A stretch of DNA of 64,000 nucleotides from Pseudomonas sp. Q11 (GCF_024494355.1 NZ_JAKNQY010000027.1:19734-83733); one strand, 5' to 3'; counted from the stretch's first letter, positions 16,299-25,010 are shown. Translations and numbers: made by a program. The notes: generated by a model from the sequence alone, not told the origin.

Positions 16299-17282
16299 TT
16301 ACATGCAAGCCCTGCAACCGGCCGAAATGGACAGCGAGTTGCTTTGCTGGTTGCCCACGCCCGCCGACACGTTGGCGCCGCCGTTACCGGAGAAGCCGTT
16401 CATGGAGTTGGTCATGGTGGCGTTGTTGATGACAGGGTTTTTCCAGCCATCGCGGGTCAGCACTTGTTGAGTGTTGCTGCCGGCCAGTTCGAAAGTACCC
16501 ACGGCGGAGAACTTGAACTTGTCGTCATCGTGACCGCCGCCGTAGCCGCCTCTGTTGCCCCAGCCGCCATGATCGTCGTCTTCGGCGGTGCCAGTGCCTT
16601 TGGCTTTGAACGTACCGGAAGCGGCGTAGGTGCTGGTGAGGGTGTCGGTCTTGTAGGTCCGCACGCCTTTGTTGTCGACCACCAGGCCTGTGGAAGACTG
16701 ATCGGCCGAGGCTGCGGCTTCTGCGACACGTCCACCCGATACAGCAATGGCCAGGTTGTTTTTCTGTTGGTTGAAGTTGCCGGCAGTCACGTTGATGCCG
16801 ATGTTGCCGGAGCCATTGTTGCCCGCATTGGTGAGCGAGGCGTTGTTTCGGGTCGAGTTGTTTTTGACGTAGTTATTGTTATTGACCTGCATGGCGCTGG
16901 AGGTAGCGACCGCCGAGCCGAAGATGAATGCTTCGTCAGCGGTGGCAATGGCTGCGGCGTTGTCCTGCTGGTTGCCATCGCCAGCGGCGATGTTGGCGCC
17001 CATATTGCCGTTGCTGCCATTGAGCGAGTCAGCGGCTTCTGCGGTGTTGCGGGTGGCCTGATTGGTCACCACGTTGCCGTCGCTGTTCTGCTCATCCATT
17101 ACGGCCGCGCTAGCCCCGGCGGTGATCGAGAGCAGTTGCTCAAACGACGGACCTTGCGGACCGTGATTGCCATGCCCGTTGCCGTGCCCGTTGCCACGTC
17201 CGTTTCCTTCAGCCTGTGCGGCCATTGCCATGACAGCGGCGAGAGCGAAAACCAATGGTTTGAGTGCCATTGTAGGTTTCAT
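16299..17282 (-). CDS. fapC: FapC, major functional amyloid subunit
   Basis: A 327-residue secreted protein, the main fibre component. Signal peptide about 1-24 (LVFALAAVMAMAAQA), then a Gly/His/Asn-rich stretch. Three imperfect Asn/Gln/Gly/Ala-rich repeats follow: around 70-118 (NMGANIAAGDGNQQDNAAAI), 130-180 (NIGINVTAGNFNQQKNNLAI) and 290-322 (GGANVSAGVGNQQSNSLSI). The linker between repeats 2 and 3 is long, with an Asp/His/Gly-rich part (TAEDDDHGGWGNRGGYGGGH). A CxxC motif (CRAC) ends the protein. AAGGAG lies 8 bases before ATG 17282. Confidence 0.95.
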   Translation of the reverse strand: MKPTMALKPLVFALAAVMAMAAQAEGNGRGNGHGNGHGNHGPQGPSFEQLLSITAGASAAVMDEQNSDGNVVTNQATRNTAEAADSLNGSNGNMGANIAAGDGNQQDNAAAIATADEAFIFGSAVATSSAMQVNNNNYVKNNSTRNNASLTNAGNNGSGNIGINVTAGNFNQQKNNLAIAVSGGRVAEAAASADQSSTGLVVDNKGVRTYKTDTLTSTYAASGTFKAKGTGTAEDDDHGGWGNRGGYGGGHDDDKFKFSAVGTFELAGSNTQQVLTRDGWKNPVINNATMTNSMNGFSGNGGANVSAGVGNQQSNSLSISAGCRACM

Positions 17283-17345
17283 GGTGTTTCTCCTTGCGTG
17301 TCGTTGGTTAAGTGTCAGTACTTTCTTATGCCCACTGTTTCCGGG

Positions 17346-17924
17346 TCAGTCAGCGACCCGGATGCTCAGGGTGTTAGCCATGCGGTTCCCCACCCCGGCA
17401 CTCTGGTTCACCTGGATGACCCCTCGGCTGCCGGTGAAGGCCTGGTCGCTGGTGACGACCTGGCGACTGCCGGTTGGGGAGCCAGTTGCTCCTGAGTTTG
17501 GTAACAGCGCCACGTTCTGTTGAGAAAGGGCGCTATCGTCGATGCTCTGCGGCCGGGCGCTGATGCCCACCCGCATGACATTGGCCATCTGGTTGTTGGC
17601 GCCGGCGGACTGGTTCACGCCCAGCACTCCGTTGCCGTTGCTGAATGAGCTGCCGCCGATGCGGGCCGTTGCGTTCATGGAAGGGTTGGCCGCTGTGTCC
17701 AGCCGCTGGCGCACATCGGTAGTGGCCTGGGCGTGGGTGCCGATAGCGATGGCCCGGGTGTTGGTCTGCTGGGTCTGGTCCCCGGCGGCCTGATTGACAT
17801 TGAAGTTGCCGGTATAGCGGCTGCCGGAGTCCTGCAGGCTGGCGTTGCTGATCACCGCCACGCCTGGATCGGCGACCACAATGGACGAGCCGAGCAGGGC
17901 AAACAGAAACAAGGCTGGCTTCAT
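17346..17924 (-). CDS. fapB: FapB, amyloid nucleator subunit
   Basis: A 192-residue secreted protein with signal peptide MKPALFLFALLGSSIVVA. It contains three imperfect repeats related to FapC: NFNVNQAAGDQTQQTNTRAI, VLGVNQSAGANNQMANVMRV and VIQVNQSAGVGNRMANTLSI. FapB is a minor fibril component believed to seed FapC polymerisation. ATG 17924 begins 1 base after the fapA stop, with GGAGGT just upstream inside fapA, so translation is coupled. Confidence 0.94.
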   Translation of the reverse strand: MKPALFLFALLGSSIVVADPGVAVISNASLQDSGSRYTGNFNVNQAAGDQTQQTNTRAIAIGTHAQATTDVRQRLDTAANPSMNATARIGGSSFSNGNGVLGVNQSAGANNQMANVMRVGISARPQSIDDSALSQQNVALLPNSGATGSPTGSRQVVTSDQAFTGSRGVIQVNQSAGVGNRMANTLSIRVAD

Positions 17925-17925
17925 G

Positions 17926-18375
17926 TCACTGACCTCCGGCCAGCCGGCCCAGTGGGGCCAGGCCGGAACTCAGCGAGCGATTGATCGTGCCGGAGATCCC
18001 GCCACCGCTGCCGCCACCGTGACCGGCGCGCATGCCCGGCAGGCCGTTGGGGTTGGTCACGATGTTCAGGCCTTGTACGCTGGTGTTGCTCGGGTTGACG
18101 GTGTTGCGGATCGTTGAGCCGCTGGCGACGCTGGCGAATTCGCCGTCGCTCAGCTCGATGCTGGCGGTCGCCTGATTGATTCGATCGGATGGGTTGGCGT
18201 TGACGGTCGTCGGATAGGGGTCTTTGCCACCGTTGCGACCGATGTGAATGGGTTGTACGTCACGGGTGAGCACAATGACGCCGTTGCCCTCGGCCTGCAC
18301 GGGTAGGCTGAACGTCGCGCCAGCGGCGCAGCCGATCAACAGCAGACAGGTCAAACTTTTATCGAAAGTCCCCAC
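17926..18375 (-). CDS. fapA: FapA, periplasmic chaperone/regulator of fibril composition
   Basis: A 149-residue protein with signal peptide (LTCLLLIGCAAGATFSLPVQA), a central region and a Gly-rich C-terminus (GHGGGSGGGISGTINRSLSS). Known FapA affects how FapB and FapC assemble. The start is GTG at 18375 with AAGGAA about 9 bases upstream; no in-frame ATG is available, which may limit its expression. First gene of the operon, about 46 bases after the predicted sigma-54 start site. Confidence 0.92.
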   Translation of the reverse strand: MGTFDKSLTCLLLIGCAAGATFSLPVQAEGNGVIVLTRDVQPIHIGRNGGKDPYPTTVNANPSDRINQATASIELSDGEFASVASGSTIRNTVNPSNTSVQGLNIVTNPNGLPGMRAGHGGGSGGGISGTINRSLSSGLAPLGRLAGGQ

Positions 18376-18431
18376 GGTATCGGTTCCTTCTTCTGTGGGC
18401 TGGCCTTGGTCCAGCGTTGCGAAGAGGAAAG

Positions 18432-18446
18432 AGCAGGTGTTGTGCC
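18432..18446 (-). promoter_or_regulatory. Sigma-54 (-24/-12) promoter of fapABCDEF
   Basis: On the minus strand GGCACAACACCTGCT: GG at 18446-18445 and GC at 18434-18433, exactly 10 bases between, matching the TGGCACG-N4-TTGCW consensus in GGCAC and TGC. The start site would be about 18421, giving a 5' leader of about 46 bases before fapA. Confidence 0.75.
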
Positions 18447-18481
18447 GGTTTTAGAAAATATAAAGAAATCAATTGGTTGGC

Positions 18482-18526
18482 GTTTCACCCATGAACCACG
18501 CACCGCGACTGTTTCATCCGTGAGAC
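18482..18526. promoter_or_regulatory. Tandem inverted repeats upstream of the fap promoter (candidate activator sites)
   Basis: Two similar imperfect palindromes: GTTTCACCCATGAACC (18482-18497) and GTTTCATCCGTGAGAC (18511-18526), consensus GTTTCA-N4-TGAAAC, 29 bases apart. A third partial copy, GTTTCAACAATGCAAC, lies at 18665-18680. They sit 36-235 bases upstream of the -24 element, where enhancer-binding proteins usually bind. Confidence 0.5.
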
Positions 18527-18705
18527 GCACGGATAAAGACTAATGGCCGCGCGCTATCGCTTGGCTCGGGGTTAAGGCATTGCTGGCAGGTGTTTCAAGA
18601 AACTGACAGAGATGATGAAAATTGCATCAAGGCGCTCTGGGGGCGGGTTTGGCGCGGGAAGGGTGTTTCAACAATGCAACAGAACAGGCAGCTTGTGAGG
18701 AAGGT

Positions 18706-19230
18706 TCAGGCTTGGAGCAGTCGGGTTACGGCTGCGAACACCTGCTCCCGACGTTGTGCCCAATCGCCTTCAATGACCTGGAAGGGTTGTCGATGCCGAA
18801 CCAGCCATTGCTCGATCGCTTCGAAAAACTTCATCCGGTCTCCCAGTTCGGGTTGGCACCGCAGGCCGTCACCGGTCCATTCGACCTGCTCCGGGCTCAG
18901 CAGCAGGTGCAAGTCGTAATGGCGTGCCAGCAAGGCCGGCTCCAGCCAGCTTGGGCAGTCGCCGAACAGGGTTTGGCTCCAGAGGATATTGCTCAACAGA
19001 TGGGTGTCGAGGATCAACAACGGTGGTTTACAGGCGCGGGCAGCGTCTTCCCAAGCCAATTGTCCGGCGGCGATATCGGTGATGTCCGACAGGCGGGTCT
19101 CACGCGGGTTCTGCTCCATGAAGTGGCGCACGTATTCGTCCACCCGCAGGCCTGCGAAGTGTTCCTGCAGTTGCGCCGCGAGCCAGCTCTTGCCGCTGGA
19201 CTCCGGGCCGGTCAGCACCATCACCTTCAT
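18706..19230 (-). CDS. AAA family ATPase, nicotinamide riboside kinase-like (NadR C-terminal type)
   Basis: A 174-residue P-loop protein starting MKVMVLTGPESSGKSWLAAQ, the Walker A of the NadR ribosylnicotinamide-kinase family. LRVDEYVRHFMEQNP and LLILDTHLLSNILW are also typical of that family. It lacks the NadR HTH and NMN adenylyltransferase domains, so it would act only as a kinase making NMN from nicotinamide riboside. Start 19230 overlaps the pnuC stop by 4 bases, giving a transporter-kinase pair for NAD salvage. Confidence 0.85.
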   Translation of the reverse strand: MKVMVLTGPESSGKSWLAAQLQEHFAGLRVDEYVRHFMEQNPRETRLSDITDIAAGQLAWEDAARACKPPLLILDTHLLSNILWSQTLFGDCPSWLEPALLARHYDLHLLLSPEQVEWTGDGLRCQPELGDRMKFFEAIEQWLVRHRQPFQVIEGDWAQRREQVFAAVTRLLQA

Positions 19231-19790
19231 GTGCGCAGGACCGGGTCGGCACGCCATTCGCGCCAGCCCTGTACGGCCAACAGGGTGAACAGGGCGTAGA
19301 GCGCGGCGGTCAGGTACAGATCCTTGTAGATGAACAAGCCCACGAAGATGATGTCCAGGGCGATCCACAGCGGCCAGCATTGCACGCGTTTTTGCGCCAT
19401 CCACCACTGGGCCACCAGGCTGAAACCGGTGAGCGCCGCGTCGAGCCAGGGTTGGGCGGCGTCGGTCCAGTGTGCCATGGCTGCGCCCAGCATCAGGCTG
19501 CCTGCCGCACCCACGGCCAGGCCAAGCAGCACCGAAGGTCCACCCAGGCGTGTGATGCTTCGACCCTCATGATGCTGCCCGGCACGGGTCCATTGGTACC
19601 AGCCATAGAGTTGCAGCACGGCGTAGACCAGTTGCAGCAACATGTCCGAGTACAGCTTCACTTCGAAGAAGATCCAGCTGTAGAGCAGCACCATGACCAG
19701 GCCTATCGGCCAGCACCAGGGGTTCTGCTTGACGGTCAACCAGACAGCAATGACGCCGAGGGCTGCGGCAAACAGTTCAAGCCCGGACAT
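19227..19790 (-). CDS. pnuC: Nicotinamide riboside transporter PnuC
   Basis: A 187-residue inner-membrane protein with about seven hydrophobic helices; the PnuC signature is visible in VWLTVKQNPWCWPIGLVMVL and YAVLQLYGWYQWTRAG. It facilitates nicotinamide riboside uptake, driven by phosphorylation inside the cell by the adjacent kinase. ATG 19790 was chosen because AAGGAA lies just upstream and the protein N-terminus is usual for the family. First gene of a two-gene unit. Confidence 0.9.
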   Translation of the reverse strand: MSGLELFAAALGVIAVWLTVKQNPWCWPIGLVMVLLYSWIFFEVKLYSDMLLQLVYAVLQLYGWYQWTRAGQHHEGRSITRLGGPSVLLGLAVGAAGSLMLGAAMAHWTDAAQPWLDAALTGFSLVAQWWMAQKRVQCWPLWIALDIIFVGLFIYKDLYLTAALYALFTLLAVQGWREWRADPVLRT

Positions 19791-19848
19791 GGCGGTTCCT
19801 TGGGAAGTAAGAAGAGGGCGGCGATTGTAAACGCTGGCGCCAGTTTTT

Positions 19849-20337
19849 CTATGGCTGGTAAACCTTCTTGAGCAGGCGCAGCAATTCTTCCCGTTCGGCA
19901 CCCGAAAGCGTTGAGGTGGAATCCAAGTCGCTCTGTGCGGCGATTTGCTTGAGTTCCTTGAGCAGCGTTTCGCCGGTTTTGCTCAGGAATATCCCATAGG
20001 AGCGTTTGTCGGGCTTGCACCGAACTCGCACGGCCAGCGCTCGGCTTTCCAGCTTGTTCAACAGCGGGACGACTTGCGGCGGTTCGATTGCCAGGGCCTT
20101 GGCCAGATCGGTCTGCATCAGGCCGGGGTTCTGGTCGATGATCGCCAGGGCCGAAAATTGGGCGGGCCGCAGATCGTGGATGGCGAGTCGACCGATCAGG
20201 TTCTGGAACAGTTTCAACTGGGCGCGACGCAGGGCGTAACCGATCAGATCATCCAGCGCGGAGTCCAGCGGGGCCTGTGCGTCGGTACCGCTGGCCTGGG
20301 GCTCGACGGGTTCGGCAAGCTTGGAAGACTTGGCCAT
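19849..20337 (-). CDS. MarR-family regulator of ferulate genes
   Basis: A 162-residue MarR-type regulator with a central winged HTH (LMQTDLAKALAIEPPQVVPL, about residues 78-97) and flanking dimerisation helices. It is divergent from ech across 216 bases, and the spacer carries a palindrome overlapping the ech -35 box. By analogy with the FerR/HcaR type it should repress ech-vdh-fcs until feruloyl- or coumaroyl-CoA binds (inference). The start could also be ATG 20349 or TTG 20355; 20337 begins MAKSSKL. Confidence 0.85.
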   Translation of the reverse strand: MAKSSKLAEPVEPQASGTDAQAPLDSALDDLIGYALRRAQLKLFQNLIGRLAIHDLRPAQFSALAIIDQNPGLMQTDLAKALAIEPPQVVPLLNKLESRALAVRVRCKPDKRSYGIFLSKTGETLLKELKQIAAQSDLDSTSTLSGAEREELLRLLKKVYQP

Positions 20338-20478
20338 CGAAGGGAGCATCCTCAAGGTGAGTGATTAACAAGGCTATCCATTTTGCCGAGGTTCAAGCGC
20401 GATGGCTATGGTGGATATCGAATTCATGATCTGCCGCTCCGTCATGTCCGCGGGGAGAAATACAGATAAATCGATTAA

Positions 20479-20497
20479 TAGTTAATTGACATAACTA
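20479..20497. promoter_or_regulatory. Candidate MarR operator overlapping the ech promoter
   Basis: Perfect inverted repeat TAGTTA (20479-20484), 7-base spacer, TAACTA (20492-20497). It overlaps the -35 box of the ech promoter, so a bound repressor would block RNA polymerase. Confidence 0.6.
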
Positions 20498-20514
20498 GTT
20501 TTCGAGTTTAATTT
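20486..20514 (+). promoter_or_regulatory. Sigma-70 promoter of ech-vdh-fcs
   Basis: TTGACA (20486-20491), 17-base spacer, TAATTT (20509-20514): a near-consensus promoter about 40 bases before the ech start codon. Confidence 0.7.
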
Positions 20515-20553
20515 TTGCTCATCTTCAGTCAAGAACAAGAGAGCACTCCCGCC

Positions 20554-21384
20554 ATGAGCAATTACGAAGGTCGCTGGAAAACGGTCAAGGTCGATATCGA
20601 GGAAGGCATTGCCTGGGTCACCCTCAATCGCCCGGAAAAACGCAACGCGATGAGTCCGACGCTCAATCGCGAGATGATCGACGTGCTGGAGACCCTGGAA
20701 CAGGATCCGGCCGCCGGTGTGCTGGTGCTGACCGGGGCGGGTGATGCCTGGACGGCCGGCATGGACCTCAAGGAATATTTCCGCGAAGTGGATGCCGGGC
20801 CTGAAATCCTCCAGGAAAAAATCCGCCGCGAAGCCTCGCAGTGGCAGTGGAAACTGCTGCGCATGTACGCCAAGCCGACCATTGCCATGGTCAATGGCTG
20901 GTGCTTCGGTGGCGGCTTCAGCCCGCTGGTGGCGTGTGATCTGGCGATCTGCGCTGACGAAGCGACCTTCGGCCTTTCGGAAATCAACTGGGGCATCCCG
21001 CCCGGCAACCTGGTAAGCAAGGCCATGGCCGACACCGTGGGCCATCGCCAGTCGCTGTACTACATCATGACCGGCAAGACCTTTGGCGGGCAGAAAGCCG
21101 CCGAGATGGGACTGGTCAACGAAAGCGTGCCTCTGGCGCAACTGCGTGAAGTCACCGTTGAGCTGGCGCGTAACCTGCTGGAGAAAAACCCGGTGGTGCT
21201 GCGAGCGGCCAAGCATGGGTTCAAACGCTGCCGCGAGCTGACCTGGGAGCAGAACGAGGATTACCTGTACGCCAAGCTCGATCAGTCGCGCCTGCTCGAC
21301 ACCGAGGGCGGTCGCGAGCAGGGGATGAAGCAGTTCCTCGACGACAAGAGCATCAAGCCGGGGTTGCAGACCTACAAGCGCTGA
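20554..21384 (+). CDS. ech: p-Hydroxycinnamoyl-CoA hydratase/lyase (feruloyl-CoA to vanillin)
   Basis: A 276-residue crotonase-fold enzyme that hydrates feruloyl-CoA and cleaves it to vanillin and acetyl-CoA. The length and sequence match the well-studied P. fluorescens HCHL almost throughout. The known functional residues are present: Ser123 (GGFSPLVACD), Glu143 (GLSEINWGIPPGN) and Tyr239 (EDYLYAKLDQ). ATG 20554 was chosen (MSNYEGRWKTVKV). Head of the ferulate unit ech-vdh-fcs, controlled by the divergent MarR gene. Confidence 0.97.
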   Translation: MSNYEGRWKTVKVDIEEGIAWVTLNRPEKRNAMSPTLNREMIDVLETLEQDPAAGVLVLTGAGDAWTAGMDLKEYFREVDAGPEILQEKIRREASQWQWKLLRMYAKPTIAMVNGWCFGGGFSPLVACDLAICADEATFGLSEINWGIPPGNLVSKAMADTVGHRQSLYYIMTGKTFGGQKAAEMGLVNESVPLAQLREVTVELARNLLEKNPVVLRAAKHGFKRCRELTWEQNEDYLYAKLDQSRLLDTEGGREQGMKQFLDDKSIKPGLQTYKR

Positions 21385-21490
21385 GACGACGGCGCGGCGG
21401 GTGTCTATCCTGCGCCCGCAGGCTGTTGTTCAAAGGCCCTTGGCGCTACTGTGAATGTGTTCCCTATAAAGACAATAAAGAGGAATCACC

Positions 21491-22939
21491 ATGCTGGACG
21501 TGCCCCTGTTGATCGGCGGCCAGTCGTGCCCCGCCCGTGACGGTCGGACTTTCGAACGTTGCAATCCGGTAACCGGCGAAGTGGTGTCCCGTGTGGCTGC
21601 TGCCACGCTGGAGGACGCCGACGCCGCTGTGGCCGCCGCGCAAGCCGCGTTTCCCACCTGGGCAGCGCTGGCGCCCAATGAGCGACGCACGCGTCTGCTG
21701 CGTGCCGCCGAGCAGTTGCAGGCTCGCACGGGCGAGTTCATCGCCGCTGCCGGCGAGACGGGGGCCATGGCCAATTGGTACGGTTTCAACGTGCATCTGG
21801 CGGCTAATATGCTGCGCGAAGCCGCGTCCATGACCACCCAGATTAACGGCGAAATCATTCCTTCGGATGTGCCCGGCAGTTTTGCCATGGCCCTGCGTCA
21901 GCCTTGCGGCGTGGTGCTGGGTATCGCGCCGTGGAATGCCCCGGTGATCCTCGCGACCCGCGCTATCGCCATGCCCCTGGCCTGCGGCAACACCGTGGTG
22001 CTCAAGGCTTCCGAAATCAGCCCGGCGGTGCACCGCTTGATTGGCCAGGTGTTGCAGGACGCCGGGCTGGGAGATGGCGTGGTTAATGTCATCTGCAATG
22101 CCCCGGCAGATGCGCCGGCCATCGTCGCGCGGCTGATCGCCAACCCGGCGGTACGCCGTGTCAATTTCACCGGCTCGACTCATGTCGGGCGCATCGTCGG
22201 CGAGCTGTCGGCGCGTCACCTCAAGCCAGCATTGCTGGAACTGGGCGGCAAGGCTCCGTTGCTGGTACTGGATGACGCTGACCTGGACGCAGCGGTAGAA
22301 GCCGCAGCCTTCGGCGCGTACTTCAATCAGGGGCAGATCTGCATGTCCACCGAGCGGCTGGTCGTCGATGCCAGCGTGGCCGATGCCTTTATTTCTCGAC
22401 TGACCGCCAAGATTGCCACCTTGCGTGCCGGTGATCCTGCGGCGGGTGATTCGGTCCTGGGTTCGCTGGTAGACGTCAGTGCCGGCCAGCGCATCAAAAG
22501 TTTGATCGACGATGCCTTGGCCAAAGGCGCGACGCTGGTGGCGGGAGGGCAATTGCACGGCAGCATTTTGCAGCCGACCTTGCTCGACGGCGTCACCCCA
22601 GACATGCGTCTGTACCGCGAAGAGTCTTTCGGTCCGGTAGCGGTGTTGCTGCGCGGCGAAGGCGACGAAGCACTGTTGCGCCTGGCCAACGATTCCGAAT
22701 TCGGCCTTTCGGCAGCCATTTTCAGCCGCGATACCACTCGGGCGTTGGCCTTGGCTCAACGGGTTGAGTCGGGCATCTGCCACATCAATGGTCCGACCGT
22801 GCACGACGAGGCGCAGATGCCCTTCGGTGGGGTCAAGTCCAGCGGTTATGGCAGTTTTGGCGGCAAGGCGTCCATCGAACATTTCACTCAGTTGCGCTGG
22901 GTGACAATGCAGAACGGCGCCCGGCATTACCCGATCTGA
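21491..22939 (+). CDS. vdh: Vanillin dehydrogenase
   Basis: A 482-residue aldehyde dehydrogenase that oxidises vanillin to vanillate with NAD+. The cofactor and active-site features are PWNAPVIL, ELGGKAPLLVLDDADL with catalytic Glu, and the nucleophile Cys in NQGQICMSTERL. AGAGGAATCACC precedes ATG 21491. It follows ech by 106 bases and precedes fcs, completing the ferulate-to-vanillate conversion; vanillate then passes to VanAB encoded 4 kb downstream. Confidence 0.95.
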   Translation: MLDVPLLIGGQSCPARDGRTFERCNPVTGEVVSRVAAATLEDADAAVAAAQAAFPTWAALAPNERRTRLLRAAEQLQARTGEFIAAAGETGAMANWYGFNVHLAANMLREAASMTTQINGEIIPSDVPGSFAMALRQPCGVVLGIAPWNAPVILATRAIAMPLACGNTVVLKASEISPAVHRLIGQVLQDAGLGDGVVNVICNAPADAPAIVARLIANPAVRRVNFTGSTHVGRIVGELSARHLKPALLELGGKAPLLVLDDADLDAAVEAAAFGAYFNQGQICMSTERLVVDASVADAFISRLTAKIATLRAGDPAAGDSVLGSLVDVSAGQRIKSLIDDALAKGATLVAGGQLHGSILQPTLLDGVTPDMRLYREESFGPVAVLLRGEGDEALLRLANDSEFGLSAAIFSRDTTRALALAQRVESGICHINGPTVHDEAQMPFGGVKSSGYGSFGGKASIEHFTQLRWVTMQNGARHYPI

Positions 22940-23082
22940 TATCCGTCGCATCGCGGGCGGCGGCGAGTGGAAATCGCCGACCCGATGCGGGCCAGACATA
23001 ACAATAACAAGGCCGCAGCCAGTCGCTGCCACGCTCCGCTCGCTTCGCGCGGGTTTGGCGTGCCTTGATGGAGGAAATGTAC

Positions 23083-24951
23083 GTGAGTTTTGAGTCCAGA
23101 CCGTCCTCCCGACCAGACTCCGGGCGCTATCGCCAGGTGTCGATTGGTCATCCAACCGTCGAAGTCAAGGAAGAGCAGGGCATCCTGCACATGCGTTCCC
23201 TGGAACCCTTGGCTGAGCTGCCGACGCGCTTGCTCGATCGCCTGGTGCATTGGGCGCAGGTGCGACCAGACCAGACTTTCATTGCTGCTCGCGAAGACAA
23301 GGGCGAATGGCGTCACGTCAGCTATGCCCAGATGCTCGACAGCGTGCGGGCCATCGCTCAAGGCTTGTTGAGCTATGGTTTGTCGGCTGAAAGGCCCTTG
23401 GCGCTGTTGTCGGGCAACGACATCGAGCATCTGCAGATGGCCCTTGGCGCGATGTACGCCGGGATTCCCTATTGCCCGGTGTCGCCGGCCTATTCGTTGC
23501 TGTCCCAGGATTTCGCCAAGCTGCGGCACGTTTGCGATTTGTTGCAGCCGGGGCTGATCTTTGTCAGCGAGGCTGCGCCGTTTGAGCGGGCGATCAACGC
23601 CGTGCTACCGGCGGACATTCCCTTGATCACGGTGCGTGGCGAAATGGCCGCAAGGTTCGGGGCAAGCTTTGCCAGCCTGCTGGCGCAACCCGGTGGTATT
23701 GACGCCGAGCGCGCCTTTGCCGCCACCGGGCCGGACAGTATCGCCAAATTTCTCTTCACCTCGGGCTCCACCAAGCTGCCCAAGGCTGTGATTACCACCC
23801 AACGCATGCTCTGCGCCAACCAGCAAATGTTGTTACAGACCTTTCCAGTGTTCGGTGAGGCTCCGCCGGTATTGGTGGACTGGTTACCGTGGAATCACAC
23901 GTTCGGTGGCAGTCACAACGTCGGCATCGTGTTGTACAACGGCGGCACGTTTTACCTGGACGACGGCAAGCCCACCGCCCAGGGCTTCGCCGAAACCTTG
24001 CGCAATCTCAAGGAGATTTCGCCCACTGCGTACCTGACGGTGCCCAAAGGGTGGGAAGAATTGGTCAGTGCCCTGGAGCAGGACGGCGAGTTGCGCGAGC
24101 GTTTCTTCGAGCGTATCAGTCTGTTCTTTTTTGCGGCGGCGGGACTGTCCCAAAGTACGTGGGACCGGCTCGACAAGGTCGCCGAACAGCATTGTGGCGA
24201 ACGCATCCGCATGATGGCCGGGCTCGGCATGACCGAGGCATCGCCGTCCTGCACCTTCACCACCGGGCCGTTGTCCATGGCCGGTTATATCGGCTTGCCG
24301 GCACCCGGCTGCGAGGTGCGGCTGGTGCCGGTGGATGGCAAGTTCGAAGGGCGCTTCCGCGGGCCGCACATCATGCCCGGCTATTGGCGTTCGCCGCAGC
24401 AAACCGCCGAGGTGTTTGACGAAGACGGTTTTTATTGTTCGGGCGATGCGATCAAGTTGGCCGATCCCAGCGACCCGCAACTGGGCCTGATGTTTGACGG
24501 GCGGATTGCCGAGGACTTCAAGCTGTCCTCCGGCGTATTCGTCAGTGTCGGGCCACTGCGCAACCGGGCGGTGCTGGAAGGCACGCCCTACCTTCAGGAC
24601 CTGGTAGTGACCGCGCCGGATCGCGAATGCCTGGGCGCGCTGGTGTTTCCACGGCTTGCTGAATGCCGGCGTCTGGCAGGTCTGGCTTCGGACGCCAGCG
24701 ATGCCCAGGTCTTGGCCAGCCCGCCGGTACGCCAGTGGTTCGCCGACTGGCTACAGCGCCTTAACCGCGAGGCTGGCGGCAACGCCAGCCGCGTGGAGTG
24801 GATTGCCTTGCTTGATGAGCCAGCATCGATCGATCGTGGCGAAATCACGGACAAGGGCTCGATCAACCAACGGGCGGTGCTGCAGTGGCGCGCGGCGAAA
24901 GTCGAGGCGCTGTACCGCGGCGAAGATGCGTCGATCCTGCGGGCGAACTAG
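23083..24951 (+). CDS. fcs: Feruloyl-CoA synthetase
   Basis: A roughly 622-residue acyl-adenylate-forming enzyme, activating ferulate (and coumarate, caffeate) to the CoA thioester. The AMP-binding P-loop is FLFTSGSTKLPKAVITT and a later motif is AGLGMTEASPSC. The start chosen is GTG 23083 (MSFESRPSS), because GGAGG lies 8 bases upstream; ATG 23077 and ATG 23068 are too close to, or inside, that site. Third gene of the ferulate unit, read in the same direction as ech and vdh. Confidence 0.95.
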   Translation: MSFESRPSSRPDSGRYRQVSIGHPTVEVKEEQGILHMRSLEPLAELPTRLLDRLVHWAQVRPDQTFIAAREDKGEWRHVSYAQMLDSVRAIAQGLLSYGLSAERPLALLSGNDIEHLQMALGAMYAGIPYCPVSPAYSLLSQDFAKLRHVCDLLQPGLIFVSEAAPFERAINAVLPADIPLITVRGEMAARFGASFASLLAQPGGIDAERAFAATGPDSIAKFLFTSGSTKLPKAVITTQRMLCANQQMLLQTFPVFGEAPPVLVDWLPWNHTFGGSHNVGIVLYNGGTFYLDDGKPTAQGFAETLRNLKEISPTAYLTVPKGWEELVSALEQDGELRERFFERISLFFFAAAGLSQSTWDRLDKVAEQHCGERIRMMAGLGMTEASPSCTFTTGPLSMAGYIGLPAPGCEVRLVPVDGKFEGRFRGPHIMPGYWRSPQQTAEVFDEDGFYCSGDAIKLADPSDPQLGLMFDGRIAEDFKLSSGVFVSVGPLRNRAVLEGTPYLQDLVVTAPDRECLGALVFPRLAECRRLAGLASDASDAQVLASPPVRQWFADWLQRLNREAGGNASRVEWIALLDEPASIDRGEITDKGSINQRAVLQWRAAKVEALYRGEDASILRAN

Positions 24952-25010
24952 TCGGTCCAGACTCAAAACCCGTGACAGCAAGGCTTGCCATCAATGTTGG
25001 CTGGTCTGCC

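Larger units (their letters stand above)
18376..18705. other. fap control region
   Basis: 330-base non-coding gap between fapA and the convergently oriented side of the nicotinamide-riboside kinase-like gene end. It holds the sigma-54 promoter and the GTTTCA palindromes described separately. I see no other gene in it. Confidence 0.6.

Noticed and set aside
21464..23155. 563-aa open frame antisense to vdh
   Set aside because: Mirror of the real vdh codons; low-complexity composition and no family features.
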